From the NCBI GenBank assembly GCA_910585765.1, contig CAJUES010000001.1, positions 1 to 64,000 on the forward strand: a DNA stretch of 64,000 nt, given 5' to 3'. Below the pieces are notes generated by a model. It was not told where the DNA came from. It did not search any database and saw only the letters and a program-made list of their open reading frames with translations. Source of the stretch: an uncultured Lachnospiraceae bacterium. GTDB lineage: Bacteria > Bacillota > Clostridia > Lachnospirales > Lachnospiraceae. Of this stretch, positions 9,696 through 18,709 are shown one piece after another (position 1 is the stretch's first letter; the number at the start of each line of letters is the position of its first letter). Both the position numbers and the translations under genes were made by a program.

Positions 9696-10160
9696 ATGCT
9701 GAACATCATCATTAACAGAGGTGTGAAGGATATCGAGGATGAAAATTATGTGTTCAGTCCGGATACTTATTTCAAATATAACTATGAGGATGCGTGGTTT
9801 GAGGATGAGCTGGTGAAAGAGATGGTTCATGATGTAGATGGATCTACGGTATTGTCAGCACATTCCATTGACAGTCCGGTTCTCGGGATCATTGCGCCGG
9901 AGCGGTTGTCAGGCGGTGTGAAAGCGCTGATAATCATGTATATGGAACCGGAACTCATTGTCAATGCATCTGCATGTGGGGACAATTGTGCCAAATGGAT
10001 ATTGGAAATAGGAAAGAGACAGGATATCACAGTCAGACTCGGGTACGAGATGCGGTTTGAGGAGCCTTTTGAGATATGTATTGAAAACAGCGGCAGCGTG
10101 ATCCACACATATGCCGAATTTCTGTGGGAATTCCAGGAGGTGGAGATCTTTGAAGGGTAG
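9696..10160 (+). CDS. DUF4869 domain protein
   Basis: 154 residues. The core contains DVDGSTVLSAHSIDSPVLGII, then LSGGVKALIIM and ACGDNCAKWIL, which I recognise as the DUF4869 signature. No catalytic residues are evident. The ATG at 9696 follows GGAGGG by five bases. The gene overlaps the next one by 11 bases, and the downstream TTG start has its own AGGAGG inside this gene, so the two products are probably made in linked amounts. The function is unknown; the fixed pairing with a P-loop protein suggests a two-part module. Confidence 0.7.
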   Translation: MLNIIINRGVKDIEDENYVFSPDTYFKYNYEDAWFEDELVKEMVHDVDGSTVLSAHSIDSPVLGIIAPERLSGGVKALIIMYMEPELIVNASACGDNCAKWILEIGKRQDITVRLGYEMRFEEPFEICIENSGSVIHTYAEFLWEFQEVEIFEG

Positions 10161-11133
10161 TATAAATATTTTGATATCCACCAAGAGACTGCGCTATGAA
10201 CTGGAACTGCGCAGGAACATTACGATCATCCAGGGAGACAGCGCCAGCGGAAAGACAACCATGATCCAGATCATAAGTGACTATCTGGCAGGAAAAGCCG
10301 GACCGGGAACAAAAGTAGTGTGTGACCGGAAATGTGTTGTGTTATCAGGTGACGATGAAAGTGCGTTAGCGAAGTTGGGTATGCAGAAGAATTCAGTCGT
10401 GTTTGTGGACGAACAGGAGCGCTTTCTGTACTCAAAACCGTTTGCGAAAGCGGTGTTGGAATCGGACTGCTATTTTGTATTTATCACAAGAGATAGTCTG
10501 AATATGCTGCCATACAGTGTTAATGAGATCTATTACCTGAAAAACAGCGGGTATTATCAAAATACCAGACAGGTATATAATTCCATGCATCAGGTATATC
10601 CGGAAGCGAGGGCGGCAGAGGGGATCGAACTATCCGTTGTGCTCACGGAGGATTCCAATGCTGGTTTTGAGATGTTTGAAGCTGTCAGCCGGAATATGCA
10701 GATGGTCTGCGATTCTGCCAGAGGCAAATCGAATGTGGGAAAATACATGCTCGCCCACAAAGAAGACCGGATCCTGGCAATCGTTGACGGCGCAGCATTT
10801 GGCGCTGATATGCAAAGCGCGATGCATGCATTGGAAGTAAATCAGAAAAGTTTTTTATGGGCGCCTGAATCTTTTGAATATTTGATTTTGCGGTCGAATA
10901 TTGTTCAGGCGGAGGGATTGAGGGAGATATTGGAACAGCCAGGAGCATTTGTTGAAAGCGGTGAATATAGTTCGTGGGAGAGGTATTTTAATCATCTTCT
11001 CGAACGCCTGACAAAAGATACGATATATGCCTATAGCAAGCGGAAGCTCAATCCGAATTATCTGACAAAAGGAAATATTGACAAAGTCGAAAAAATGATG
11101 AAAGATACCTTATTTGTGAAAAGCAAGATCTGA
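10150..11133 (+). CDS. P-loop ATPase paired with DUF4869 protein
   Basis: 327 residues from the TTG start at 10150, chosen because AGGAGG lies nine bases upstream at 10135-10140. Walker A is GDSASGKTT at residues 29-37, and a Walker-B-like VVFVDE lies at 83-88. No ABC signature, helicase motif or nuclease motif was found. The C-terminal half (NVGKYMLAHKEDRILAIVDGAAFG and a Lys-rich tail) is not one I can name. The mid part with ITRDSLNMLPYSVNEIYYL suggests switch-like handling of a bound nucleotide. Function unknown; the context points only to its DUF4869 partner. Confidence 0.7.
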   Translation: MKGSINILISTKRLRYELELRRNITIIQGDSASGKTTMIQIISDYLAGKAGPGTKVVCDRKCVVLSGDDESALAKLGMQKNSVVFVDEQERFLYSKPFAKAVLESDCYFVFITRDSLNMLPYSVNEIYYLKNSGYYQNTRQVYNSMHQVYPEARAAEGIELSVVLTEDSNAGFEMFEAVSRNMQMVCDSARGKSNVGKYMLAHKEDRILAIVDGAAFGADMQSAMHALEVNQKSFLWAPESFEYLILRSNIVQAEGLREILEQPGAFVESGEYSSWERYFNHLLERLTKDTIYAYSKRKLNPNYLTKGNIDKVEKMMKDTLFVKSKI

Positions 11134-11159
11134 CAGGTAATATTTTTCAAACACGCTCT

Positions 11160-11187
11160 AGAATATGACACCCTGCTGTCATATTCT
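11160..11187 (+). terminator. Hairpin after the DUF4869/ATPase pair
   Basis: AGAATATGACA, loop CCCTGC, TGTCATATTCT: an 11-bp perfect stem without a T run. It may be a weak terminator or an mRNA 3' stabiliser separating this pair from the VOC gene. Confidence 0.45.
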
Positions 11188-11273
11188 GTGTGGTATCATG
11201 TTGATGTCACTAATAAAAAATATTGTCACTGCGCAGGGCTGTTTCAGGGCGCAGGAGCCAGGAGGGAAAGAAC

Positions 11274-11711
11274 ATGATCACATACGGGAGCATTTATCTG
11301 ATCGCAGAGGATTTTGAGCAGAGTATCTCATTTTACAGGGCGCTGTTTGAGAAGGATGTCCTGAACCAGAACAAGAACCGTTTTGCGGTATTTGACATAA
11401 ACGGACTTACGCTGTCCATCATGAATGGAAAATTTGACAGGGAGCATCCGGACGAGGTGCATACAGAAGGGGAGCACTGTGCGCTGTACGATGACTTCAC
11501 GGCGATCGTGGAGGCGCCAAACTGCGGAAAAGTGGTCGTGAATCTCAGCGTGGACGATCTGAGGGCGGAATATGAGCGGATCAGGTCGCTTGGCGTAGCA
11601 GCGAACCTGACAGCGATCCGCTACATCAACGCAGGAAGCCCCTATTATTATTTCTGTCTCAAGGATCCCGACGGCAACACGATCGAGATCACGGGAAACT
11701 ACGAGAAGTGA
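11274..11711 (+). CDS. VOC superfamily (glyoxalase/bleomycin-resistance fold) protein
   Basis: 145 residues, one typical pair of beta-alpha-beta-beta-beta modules. The N-terminal module begins YGSIYLIAEDFEQSISFYRALFE and the C-terminal module ends FCLKDPDGNTIEI, the usual VOC closing motif with the metal-ligand Glu. Members bind a metal and act on, or sequester, small molecules; the substrate is not predictable. ATG 11274 follows a GGAGGG site by seven bases. It is 33 bases upstream of the Fpg-like gene in the same direction, so probably co-transcribed. Confidence 0.8.
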   Translation: MITYGSIYLIAEDFEQSISFYRALFEKDVLNQNKNRFAVFDINGLTLSIMNGKFDREHPDEVHTEGEHCALYDDFTAIVEAPNCGKVVVNLSVDDLRAEYERIRSLGVAANLTAIRYINAGSPYYYFCLKDPDGNTIEITGNYEK

Positions 11712-11744
11712 CGCGCACGCGACAGACAGAGAGGGGAGATCATT

Positions 11745-12578
11745 ATGTTGGAATTGCCGGAAAGCACTGCGATCGCAAGACAGATAAACGACCATCTGAC
11801 AGGAAAGATCATCAGCGGGATCAAGATCCTGCAGACGCCGCACCGGTTTGCCTTTTTTTACGGGGAGCAGGACAAGTTTGCGGAATATCTCGAGGGACAG
11901 ACCATAACCGGGGCAGTCGCCCAGGGCGGTATGGTGCAGATCGACACGCAGGACAGCATGATCGCTCTGAATGACGGGGCATATCCGCGCTATTATGACG
12001 ATGCGAAAAAGTTTCCGAAAAAGCACCAGTTTGCGGTCTTTTTTGACGACGAGACCGGGATCTTCGTGTCGATCCAGATGTACGGGGGGATCACCGTAGC
12101 CCCAAAAGGAAACTGCACGGAAAGCTACTACCTCTCCTCGAGCACAAAGCCCAATCCGCTCACGGAGGGATTCACGTACGCCTATTTCCGCTCACTGTAC
12201 CCGGGGGCAGGCAAAAAGCTGTCGGCAAAGGCGTTTCTCGCGACGCAGCAGCGCATCCCCGGGCTTGGAAACGGTGTGCTGCAGGACATTCTGTGGGATG
12301 CAGGCATCGATCCGCGCTTTCCGATGCAGGACGCGTCGGAGGAGGATTTTCGTATTTTGTATGGATCCGTCAATAAGATCATAAAGGAGATGACGGCAAA
12401 GGGCGGCCGTGACACGGAGAGGGATCTCTTCGGGCAGAAGGGGAACTACGTCACGCAGCTGAGCAAGAACTCGTTGAACGAGCCGTGCATCCGGTGCGGG
12501 TACGAGATCCACAAGGCGAACTATATGGGCGGGACGATCTATTTCTGCGAGCACTGTCAGAGGCGCACGCGACAGTAG
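11745..12578 (+). CDS. Fpg/Nei-family DNA glycosylase homologue lacking Pro2
   Basis: 277 residues with the Fpg/Nei layout: an N-terminal beta sandwich, a helix-two-turns-helix (RIPGLGNGVLQDILWDAGI) and a C-terminal zinc finger C-x2-C-x16-C-x2-C ending FCEHCQ. The N-terminus reads M-L-E-L-P-E, so Glu3 is kept but position 2, where Fpg has the catalytic proline that forms the Schiff base, is Leu. Glycosylase/lyase chemistry may therefore be altered or absent, or another amine may act. It probably binds damaged DNA. Related clostridial proteins annotated as endonuclease VIII also vary here, as I recall. It follows the VOC gene by 33 bases. Confidence 0.75.
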   Translation: MLELPESTAIARQINDHLTGKIISGIKILQTPHRFAFFYGEQDKFAEYLEGQTITGAVAQGGMVQIDTQDSMIALNDGAYPRYYDDAKKFPKKHQFAVFFDDETGIFVSIQMYGGITVAPKGNCTESYYLSSSTKPNPLTEGFTYAYFRSLYPGAGKKLSAKAFLATQQRIPGLGNGVLQDILWDAGIDPRFPMQDASEEDFRILYGSVNKIIKEMTAKGGRDTERDLFGQKGNYVTQLSKNSLNEPCIRCGYEIHKANYMGGTIYFCEHCQRRTRQ

Positions 12579-12644
12579 GGGGACGTCTCTTGGAGGAGAC
12601 GGGACAGGCGGTTATATTATGAGGAGGGGGAGAAAAGGATTCGT

Positions 12645-13541
12645 ATGAACAAATACACACTGCGGCAGTCCATGATCTTGTTCATGGCTGCCGCGATATG
12701 GGGAGTTGCGTTCGTCGCGCAGAGTGTGGGGATGGACTATGTGGGACCATACACGTTTATCGCGGCGCGCAATGTGATCGCACTGCTGGTTTTGCTGCCG
12801 TGGGTGGTACTCACGGACAGGAACCGCAGGAAAAAGGGCGAACAGGGACGGCAGAAGGAGGATCACAGATCACTGCTGACGGGTGGCATATGCTGCGGCA
12901 TATGTCTTTTTGCTGCGAGCACGCTCCAGCAGTTTGGCATGAAGTACACGACAGTGGGAAAGGCGGGATTCATCACCGCGATGTATCTGGTGCTCGTGCC
13001 GATATTCGGCATATTTCTGAAAAAGAAGACCGGCGTCAGGGTATGGATCGCCGTGGCGGTCGCGTCGGCAGGGCTCTATCTGCTGTGCATCACTAAGGGA
13101 GATTTTGATCTGCAGCGGGGCGACATCTACATACTTGGCTGTGCGGCAGTGTTTGCCCTGCACATACTGGTCGTGGATCACTTCTCGCCGCTGGTGGACG
13201 GCGTGAAGCTCTCCTGCGTGCAGTTTGTGACGAATGCAGTGCTGGGTACGGTCATGATGCTCCTGTTCGAGAAGCCAGGCATTGCGGACGTGTCGGCTGC
13301 GTGGCTCCCGATCCTGTACGCGGGCGCGCTCTCGAGCGGTGTGGGCTACACCTTCCAGATCATCGGCCAGAAGGGCATGAACCCCACGGCGGCTTCCCTG
13401 ATCCTGAGCCTGGAATCGGTGATCTCCGTCCTGGCTGGCTGGCTGCTCTTGCACCAGACGCTGACTGTGCGGGAGTTGTCGGGGTGCGCCCTTGCTTTTG
13501 CGGCGATCATCCTCGTGCAGCTGCCCGCAAAAGAGACTTGA
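12645..13541 (+). CDS. DMT superfamily (EamA) transporter
   Basis: 298 residues with about ten transmembrane segments in two EamA repeats. An early AAIWGVAFVAQ segment and a late LLLHQTLTVRELSGCALAFAAI segment fit the drug/metabolite transporter family, which exports amino acids, nucleosides or drugs. Substrate unknown. A Gly-rich ribosome site (GAGGAGGGGGAG) lies upstream of ATG 12645. A small hairpin CGTCTC/GAGACG separates it from the Fpg-like gene. Confidence 0.85.
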   Translation: MNKYTLRQSMILFMAAAIWGVAFVAQSVGMDYVGPYTFIAARNVIALLVLLPWVVLTDRNRRKKGEQGRQKEDHRSLLTGGICCGICLFAASTLQQFGMKYTTVGKAGFITAMYLVLVPIFGIFLKKKTGVRVWIAVAVASAGLYLLCITKGDFDLQRGDIYILGCAAVFALHILVVDHFSPLVDGVKLSCVQFVTNAVLGTVMMLLFEKPGIADVSAAWLPILYAGALSSGVGYTFQIIGQKGMNPTAASLILSLESVISVLAGWLLLHQTLTVRELSGCALAFAAIILVQLPAKET

Positions 13542-13548
13542 AATAATC

Positions 13549-13577
13549 TTGAAATAAACAGAAAAATCCTCTATACT
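13549..13577 (+). promoter_or_regulatory. Sigma-A promoter of the chemoreceptor gene
   Basis: TTGAAA at 13549-13554 and TATACT at 13572-13577, spaced by 17 bases, about 117 bases before the start codon. This leaves a leader of roughly 110 bases. Confidence 0.7.
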
Positions 13578-13600
13578 GAATAGTATGTAAAAGTAACAGT

Positions 13601-13660
13601 TCAGCCCTACGCTGCGAAGTCCGTGAGAAAGCATCGTGGCTGAGATGCATCAAGCCATGC
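13601..13660 (+). promoter_or_regulatory. Structured mRNA leader with possible pseudoknot
   Basis: GCATC (13631-13635) can pair with GATGC (13644-13648), while TGGCT in that loop (13637-13641) can pair with AGCCA (13653-13657): an H-type pseudoknot. CAGCC at 13602 could alternatively pair with GGCTG at 13638. I could not match it to a c-di-GMP or other known riboswitch consensus, so a regulatory role is inference. Confidence 0.35.
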
Positions 13661-13693
13661 AAAAATCACAAACTATTAGGGGGACAGGTATAT

Positions 13694-15040
13694 ATGGAAA
13701 ACAAAACTTACAGGAAAGTTTCCATTATCGTGACCATCAATATTTTCATGTTTATGATTCTGACGATCGCATTTTCGATCAACAATGTCATATCCTGCAA
13801 AATGATGGAGGAAGAGGTTGTGAGAGTCGCCGGCATCACCATGGAGGAGGCGCGGACACAGATCATGGGGACGGTCAAGACAGTGACGATCGTGAGCCTC
13901 ACAGTAGGGATCATCGCGCTGATCCTGCTGGCGCTGCTCATGAATTTCCTCGTGGTCAGGCCGCTCAAGAAGACCGTCGCGGAGATAGACCGGATCGCGC
14001 GCTATGACCTGACGGAGGGGGACATGGCAAATGTGCGCTCCATGACGGCGAGAAAGGATGAGATCGGGAGCATCAGCAGGAATATTGTCCTGATGTTTGA
14101 CAACCTGCGCAGTATCGTGCGGCAGATCGAGCAGTCGTCGACCACGGTTTCGGACAATGCAGCTGCACTTGCAGACCAGACAAGGCAGTTAAAACGTTCT
14201 TCCGATGAGATCAGCACGACGATGAACGATCTCAGCAACGCGGCGATGTCACAGGCGGGGGACACGACGACCAGCGCCAACGAGGTTGCCGTGCTCGACG
14301 GACTGATCGTGCGCAACATCGGTGATACCGAGAATCTCAGGAGCAACGCGGATGAGATGGATCAAGTGAAGAACAACGGTCTTGCAGCGATAAAGGATCT
14401 GATCGAGAAGACGGCAAGGAGCCGGGAGAGCATCGCCGTTGTGCGGGAAGCGATGCAGCAGAACAACGAGCAGGCGCAGAAGATCGAGGCGACGAGCCAG
14501 AAGATCAACGACATCGCGGACCAGACAAACCTGCTGTCGCTCAATGCGGCGATCGAGGCGGCGAGGGCAGGGGACGCGGGAAGAGGCTTCGCAGTCGTCG
14601 CGGAGGAGATCCGGGGACTTGCGGAGGAGACCAACAGCCTGACGAACGAGATCGGCTCCATCATCCAGGGACTTCTTGAGAAGACTGCGGATGCGACACA
14701 GAATATGGAGAGCATGGAAAAGATCTTCGAGGAGCAGGAGCGCAGCGTCGGGGAGACAAAGAAGAATTTTATACAGATCGAGCAGTGCCTTGAGAGCGTG
14801 CAGGCGAGCGTCCATACGCTCTATGAGTCCAGCAGCAGCATGACAGGCAGCAAGGAGATCATCGTGGAAATGATCGAAGGGATCTCGGCGGCATCGCAGG
14901 AGAATGCGGCGGGGAGCGAGGAGGTGCTGGCGGCAGTGGAGACGCAGGACAGCGTCATCACAGACATCACAGGCATGACGCAGAACCTGTCGTCGGTCGC
15001 GGAGGAACTGATGGAGCAGGCGCACAAGTTCAGCCTGTGA
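13694..15040 (+). CDS. Methyl-accepting chemotaxis protein without a sensor domain
   Basis: 448 residues. Two membrane helices (about 8-28 and 60-88) enclose only about 30 external residues, so there is no Cache or four-helix ligand domain. A HAMP segment follows, then the signalling coiled coil with the conserved tip QTNLLSLNAAIEAARAG and GRGFAVVAEEIRGLAEET. The tip contacts CheA and CheW at the receptor array. With so little outside the cell, it may sense membrane state or work with another sensor. It is transcribed from its own promoter through a structured leader. Confidence 0.9.
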   Translation: MENKTYRKVSIIVTINIFMFMILTIAFSINNVISCKMMEEEVVRVAGITMEEARTQIMGTVKTVTIVSLTVGIIALILLALLMNFLVVRPLKKTVAEIDRIARYDLTEGDMANVRSMTARKDEIGSISRNIVLMFDNLRSIVRQIEQSSTTVSDNAAALADQTRQLKRSSDEISTTMNDLSNAAMSQAGDTTTSANEVAVLDGLIVRNIGDTENLRSNADEMDQVKNNGLAAIKDLIEKTARSRESIAVVREAMQQNNEQAQKIEATSQKINDIADQTNLLSLNAAIEAARAGDAGRGFAVVAEEIRGLAEETNSLTNEIGSIIQGLLEKTADATQNMESMEKIFEEQERSVGETKKNFIQIEQCLESVQASVHTLYESSSSMTGSKEIIVEMIEGISAASQENAAGSEEVLAAVETQDSVITDITGMTQNLSSVAEELMEQAHKFSL

Positions 15041-15088
15041 CAAAATGTATCGGAAATAATTTTCCGGGAAAGGAAGAAACGGGAGTAT

Positions 15089-16489
15089 ATGAAAAAGGAC
15101 AATCTATGGCTTAGTTACACGCAGGAGGACAAAAAGAAAGCGGAGGAAGTCTGTGAGCGCTACAAGAGCTGTCTCGACCAGGGCAAGACGGAGCGCGAGT
15201 GCGTGGCGCTCGCCGTGCAGATGGCAGAGGAGAGGGGCTATCGGGATCTGGACAGTGTGCTGCGTGCGGGCGGTGCTGTCCGGGCTGGTGACAGATTTTA
15301 TGCGGTACAGATGGGCAAGAGCGCCGTATTTTTTCAGATCGGACGCAAACCGTTGTCTGATGGGATGAACATTCTCGGGGCACATATCGACTCGCCGAGG
15401 ATCGATGTCAAGCCCAGCCCGCTGTACGAGAAGGACGGGTTTGCGTATTTTGACACACACTATTACGGCGGGATCAAGAAATACCAGTGGACCGCGATCC
15501 CCATGGCGATCCACGGCGTGATCGCCAAAAAGGATGGCACCGTCGTCAATGTCAGCATCGGCGAGAAGGATGAGGATCCGGTGTTTGTGATCACGGATCT
15601 GCTGGTGCACCTGGCGGAAGAGCAGATGGGAAAGAAAGCGGCGGAGGTTGTCGCGGGCGAGAATTTGGATCTGCTGATCGGAAACTGTCCGATCGAACAG
15701 TGCGCGGAACTTGAAAAGGAAGAGCAGAACGCGGTCAAGGCAAATATTTTGAAGATCCTGGCGGACGCCTACGGCGTTGAGGAGGATGACCTGCTCTCGG
15801 CGGAGCTCGAGATCGTTCCTGCGGGAAGGGCTCGGGATCTGGGCTTTGACAGGAGCATGATCCTCGGGTACGGGCATGACGACAGAGTGTGTGCCTTCAC
15901 GTCCCTCTTTGCGATGCTCGACATGGCGGATGAGATCACGGACGCGACACTCTGCTGCCTGCTGGTCGACAAGGAGGAGATCGGAAATGTAGGCGCTACC
16001 GGGATGGCTTCCCGCTTTTTTGAGAACGCAGTGGCGGAGCTTGTCGCTGCGGCAGAGGGGGATTCCCAGCTTCTGGTGCGCCGCACCCTGGCAAACTCCA
16101 GGATGCTCTCCTCGGATGTCAGCGCAGGCTATGACCCGCTGTACGCCAGTGTTTTTGAGAAGAATAACACCGCGTTTCTGGCAAAGGGACTCACCTTCAA
16201 CAAATATACCGGATCGAGGGGAAAGCGGGGCGCGAGCGACGCCAATGCGGAGTATGTGGCGCGGATCAGGCGGATCATGGACGACGCGGATGTGATGTAC
16301 CAGTTCTCGGAACTGGGGAAAGTCGATGCGGGCGGCGGCGGAACCATAGCGCATCTCATGGCGGAGTACGGGATGGACGTGATCGACAGCGGTGTTGCCG
16401 TGATGAGCATGCACGCGCCGTACGAGGTTGTGAGCAAGGCGGATGTGTACGAGGCAGTGCGCGGTTACAGTGCGTTTTTGAGGGCATAG
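15089..16489 (+). CDS. apeA: M18 family zinc aminopeptidase
   Basis: 466 residues, normal for bacterial M18 aspartyl aminopeptidase-type enzymes. Dinuclear zinc ligands are visible in order: His in LGAHIDSPR, Asp in GHDDR, Glu-Glu in DKEEIG (one general base), Asp in SSDVSAG, and His in MSMHAPYE near the C-terminus. It should cleave N-terminal residues of peptides in the cytoplasm as a large oligomer. The gene starts 49 bases after the chemoreceptor with a GGAAAGGAAG site and is followed after 17 bases by the Uma2 gene. Confidence 0.9.
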   Translation: MKKDNLWLSYTQEDKKKAEEVCERYKSCLDQGKTERECVALAVQMAEERGYRDLDSVLRAGGAVRAGDRFYAVQMGKSAVFFQIGRKPLSDGMNILGAHIDSPRIDVKPSPLYEKDGFAYFDTHYYGGIKKYQWTAIPMAIHGVIAKKDGTVVNVSIGEKDEDPVFVITDLLVHLAEEQMGKKAAEVVAGENLDLLIGNCPIEQCAELEKEEQNAVKANILKILADAYGVEEDDLLSAELEIVPAGRARDLGFDRSMILGYGHDDRVCAFTSLFAMLDMADEITDATLCCLLVDKEEIGNVGATGMASRFFENAVAELVAAAEGDSQLLVRRTLANSRMLSSDVSAGYDPLYASVFEKNNTAFLAKGLTFNKYTGSRGKRGASDANAEYVARIRRIMDDADVMYQFSELGKVDAGGGGTIAHLMAEYGMDVIDSGVAVMSMHAPYEVVSKADVYEAVRGYSAFLRA

Positions 16490-16506
16490 AGTTCGGAGGG
16501 ATCGAT

Positions 16507-17052
16507 ATGGGATTGCGGGATCCGAGGAAACAGGAAGTGATCTATGGCGTGGTGTACGACATGTCGCCGTCGCCAAACCGAAGGCATGCGCTAGTTGACG
16601 GAAATATCTTTGGCAGACTCAAGAACAGATTTAAGGACAGCAGGTGCGAGATCTTTATGGAGCAGCTTGACTTTTATTTTCATTACCAGGAGGACAAAAG
16701 TGACTACATCATACCGGACATTGCCATAGTCTGCGACTGGGGGAAGGACGAGAAGCGCTATCACGGCACCCCGCGGTTTGTCGTGGAGACGCTGAGCCCG
16801 TCGACAGGGCACAGGGACAAAACCGTGAAGAAAGAGATCTACCAGAAGTGCGGCGTGGAGGAGTACTGGCTTGTGGATCCAAACGGGTGCACGCTGGAGA
16901 TCTATTATCTGAAAAGCGGCAGCTATGTGTTGGAACAGAGTTATATGTACGATGATGACAAGGAGGAGGAGACCTACAATGCAGATACCAGGATCAGCCT
17001 GCGCTGTTTTCCTCATGTGGAGATGACGCTGGCGGAGATCTTTGATCTGTAG
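16507..17052 (+). CDS. Uma2 family PD-(D/E)XK nuclease-like protein
   Basis: 181 residues. The core reads DYIIPDIAIVCD, then VVETLSPSTGHRDKTVKKEIYQKCGVEEYW, giving the PD, ExL and downstream K elements of the Uma2/DUF820 fold. These proteins are PD-(D/E)XK nuclease relatives common in bacteria with unclear targets. A GGAGGGAT site lies six bases upstream of the ATG. It sits between the aminopeptidase and a sugar-acid dehydrogenase with short gaps, but a functional link is not evident. Confidence 0.8.
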   Translation: MGLRDPRKQEVIYGVVYDMSPSPNRRHALVDGNIFGRLKNRFKDSRCEIFMEQLDFYFHYQEDKSDYIIPDIAIVCDWGKDEKRYHGTPRFVVETLSPSTGHRDKTVKKEIYQKCGVEEYWLVDPNGCTLEIYYLKSGSYVLEQSYMYDDDKEEETYNADTRISLRCFPHVEMTLAEIFDL

Positions 17053-17094
17053 CATGTCAGTTTATTGGATTGTTGGAGAAAGGAGAGCATCATC

Positions 17095-18705
17095 ATGAAA
17101 ATAAGTTTGCAGGGTGTCGCGGACAGCGGCGATCGGAAGCAGTGGGAGGAAAAGGGGTATTCCCTGCCGCAGTATGACATCGCGCAGGTGGCAAGGGCGA
17201 CGAAGGAGAATCCGTTCTGGATTCATTTTGGGGCGGGCAATCTGTTCCGCGCCTTTCACGCGGCGGTCGCACAGAATCTCTTAAATGCCGGAAAACTGGA
17301 CAGGGGCATCCTCGTCGCGGAGGGATTTGACTATGAGATCATAGAGAAAATGTATGCGCCGCACGACAACCTCGGCATCGCTGTGACACTGCGGTCGGAC
17401 GGGACCATTGACAAACGGGTGATCGGGAGTGTCGCGGAGGCGCTGCCGCTGGATTCCGCGGACAGACTGGCATTTGCGCGGCTAAAAGGTATCTTTGCAA
17501 ACGATTCCCTGCAGATGGCGACTTTCACGATCACGGAGAAGGGGTATTGCCTGACGGACGCAAAGGGGGCGCTGCTGCCGGACGTGGCGGCGGATTTTGC
17601 AGCGGGGCCCGAAAAACCCGCGAGCTATATGGGCAAGGTATCGGCTCTGCTGTACGCGAGATACCTTGCGGGGGAAAAGCCCGTTGCCATGGTCAGCACG
17701 GACAACTGCTCCCACAACGGGGACAAGCTGTATGCGGCGGTGTCGGCGTTTGCCGGAGCGTGGGTGGAAAACAAGAAGGCGGACGCGGGTTTTGCGGCGT
17801 ACGTTGATTCGGAGAAAGTCTCATTTCCATGGAGCATGATCGACAAGATCACGCCGAGACCGGATGCGTCCGTGGAGAAGATCCTGCTGGAGGACGGCGT
17901 GGAGGGACTCGAACCAGTCATCACTTCCAAAAACACATACATCGCGCCGTTTGTCAACGCGGAGGAGACGGAGTACCTGGTGATCGAGGACGATTTCCCG
18001 AACGGGCGCCCCGGTCTGGAGGAGGGCGGGATCCTGTTCACAGACAGGGCTACCGTCGATAAGGTGGAGAAGATGAAGGTGTGCACCTGCCTAAACCCGC
18101 TGCACACCTGCCTTGCCATTTTCGGCTGTCTGCTCGGCTATCAAAAGATCTCGGACGAGATGCAGGATCAGGCGCTTGTGCGGCTGGTGGAGCGTGTGGG
18201 ATATCAGGAGGGGCTTCCTGTGGTCGTAAACCCGGGTGTCCTGGATCCGAAGGAATTCATCGACACGGTGCTGCGGGTGCGCGTCACCAATCCGTTTATG
18301 CCGGACACGCCCCAGCGGATCGCCACGGACACCTCACAGAAGCTTGCCATCCGCTTCGGCGAGACGATCAAGGCTTACCAGGCGGACGCAAACCGCAGTG
18401 TGGAGGATCTGCAGATGATACCGCTCGTCCTCGCGGGCTGGCTGCGGTATCTGATGGCGGTGGACGACAGCGGGAAATCGTTTGAGCCAAGTCCCGATCC
18501 GCTGCTTGCGACGCTGCTGCCGCAGATGGCAAAGCTGCGGCTGGGCGATACCGACGTGGAGGCAGTCCTGCGGCCGATCATGGAAAACGCCGGCATATTC
18601 GGTGTGGATCTGTATGCAGCCGGCCTGGCTGACAGGGTGTGCGGCTATTTTAAGGAGCTGAGCGCAGGCGTGGGAGCCGTGCGCAGGACACTCGAAAAAT
18701 ATTGA
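17095..18705 (+). CDS. Mannitol dehydrogenase family; probable fructuronate reductase
   Basis: 536 residues. The N-terminal Rossmann part begins with FWIHFGAGNLFRAFHA, the family dinucleotide-binding motif, and the C-terminal helical domain contains NPFMPDTPQRIATDTSQKL, with the conserved Lys used in catalysis. Family members interconvert fructuronate and mannonate (UxuB), tagaturonate and altronate, or mannitol and fructose, with NAD(P)H. A uronate role fits the pectin-type relics immediately downstream and the KdgK-like kinase at 40 kb, but the exact substrate is inferred. ATG 17095 has the better ribosome site (GGAGAAAGGAG). Confidence 0.75.
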   Translation: MKISLQGVADSGDRKQWEEKGYSLPQYDIAQVARATKENPFWIHFGAGNLFRAFHAAVAQNLLNAGKLDRGILVAEGFDYEIIEKMYAPHDNLGIAVTLRSDGTIDKRVIGSVAEALPLDSADRLAFARLKGIFANDSLQMATFTITEKGYCLTDAKGALLPDVAADFAAGPEKPASYMGKVSALLYARYLAGEKPVAMVSTDNCSHNGDKLYAAVSAFAGAWVENKKADAGFAAYVDSEKVSFPWSMIDKITPRPDASVEKILLEDGVEGLEPVITSKNTYIAPFVNAEETEYLVIEDDFPNGRPGLEEGGILFTDRATVDKVEKMKVCTCLNPLHTCLAIFGCLLGYQKISDEMQDQALVRLVERVGYQEGLPVVVNPGVLDPKEFIDTVLRVRVTNPFMPDTPQRIATDTSQKLAIRFGETIKAYQADANRSVEDLQMIPLVLAGWLRYLMAVDDSGKSFEPSPDPLLATLLPQMAKLRLGDTDVEAVLRPIMENAGIFGVDLYAAGLADRVCGYFKELSAGVGAVRRTLEKY

Positions 18706-18709
18706 GTAC

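Noticed and set aside
13601..13660. c-di-GMP (GEMM) riboswitch before the chemoreceptor
   Set aside because: The conserved GEMM core sequences are absent; only generic pseudoknot potential is seen.
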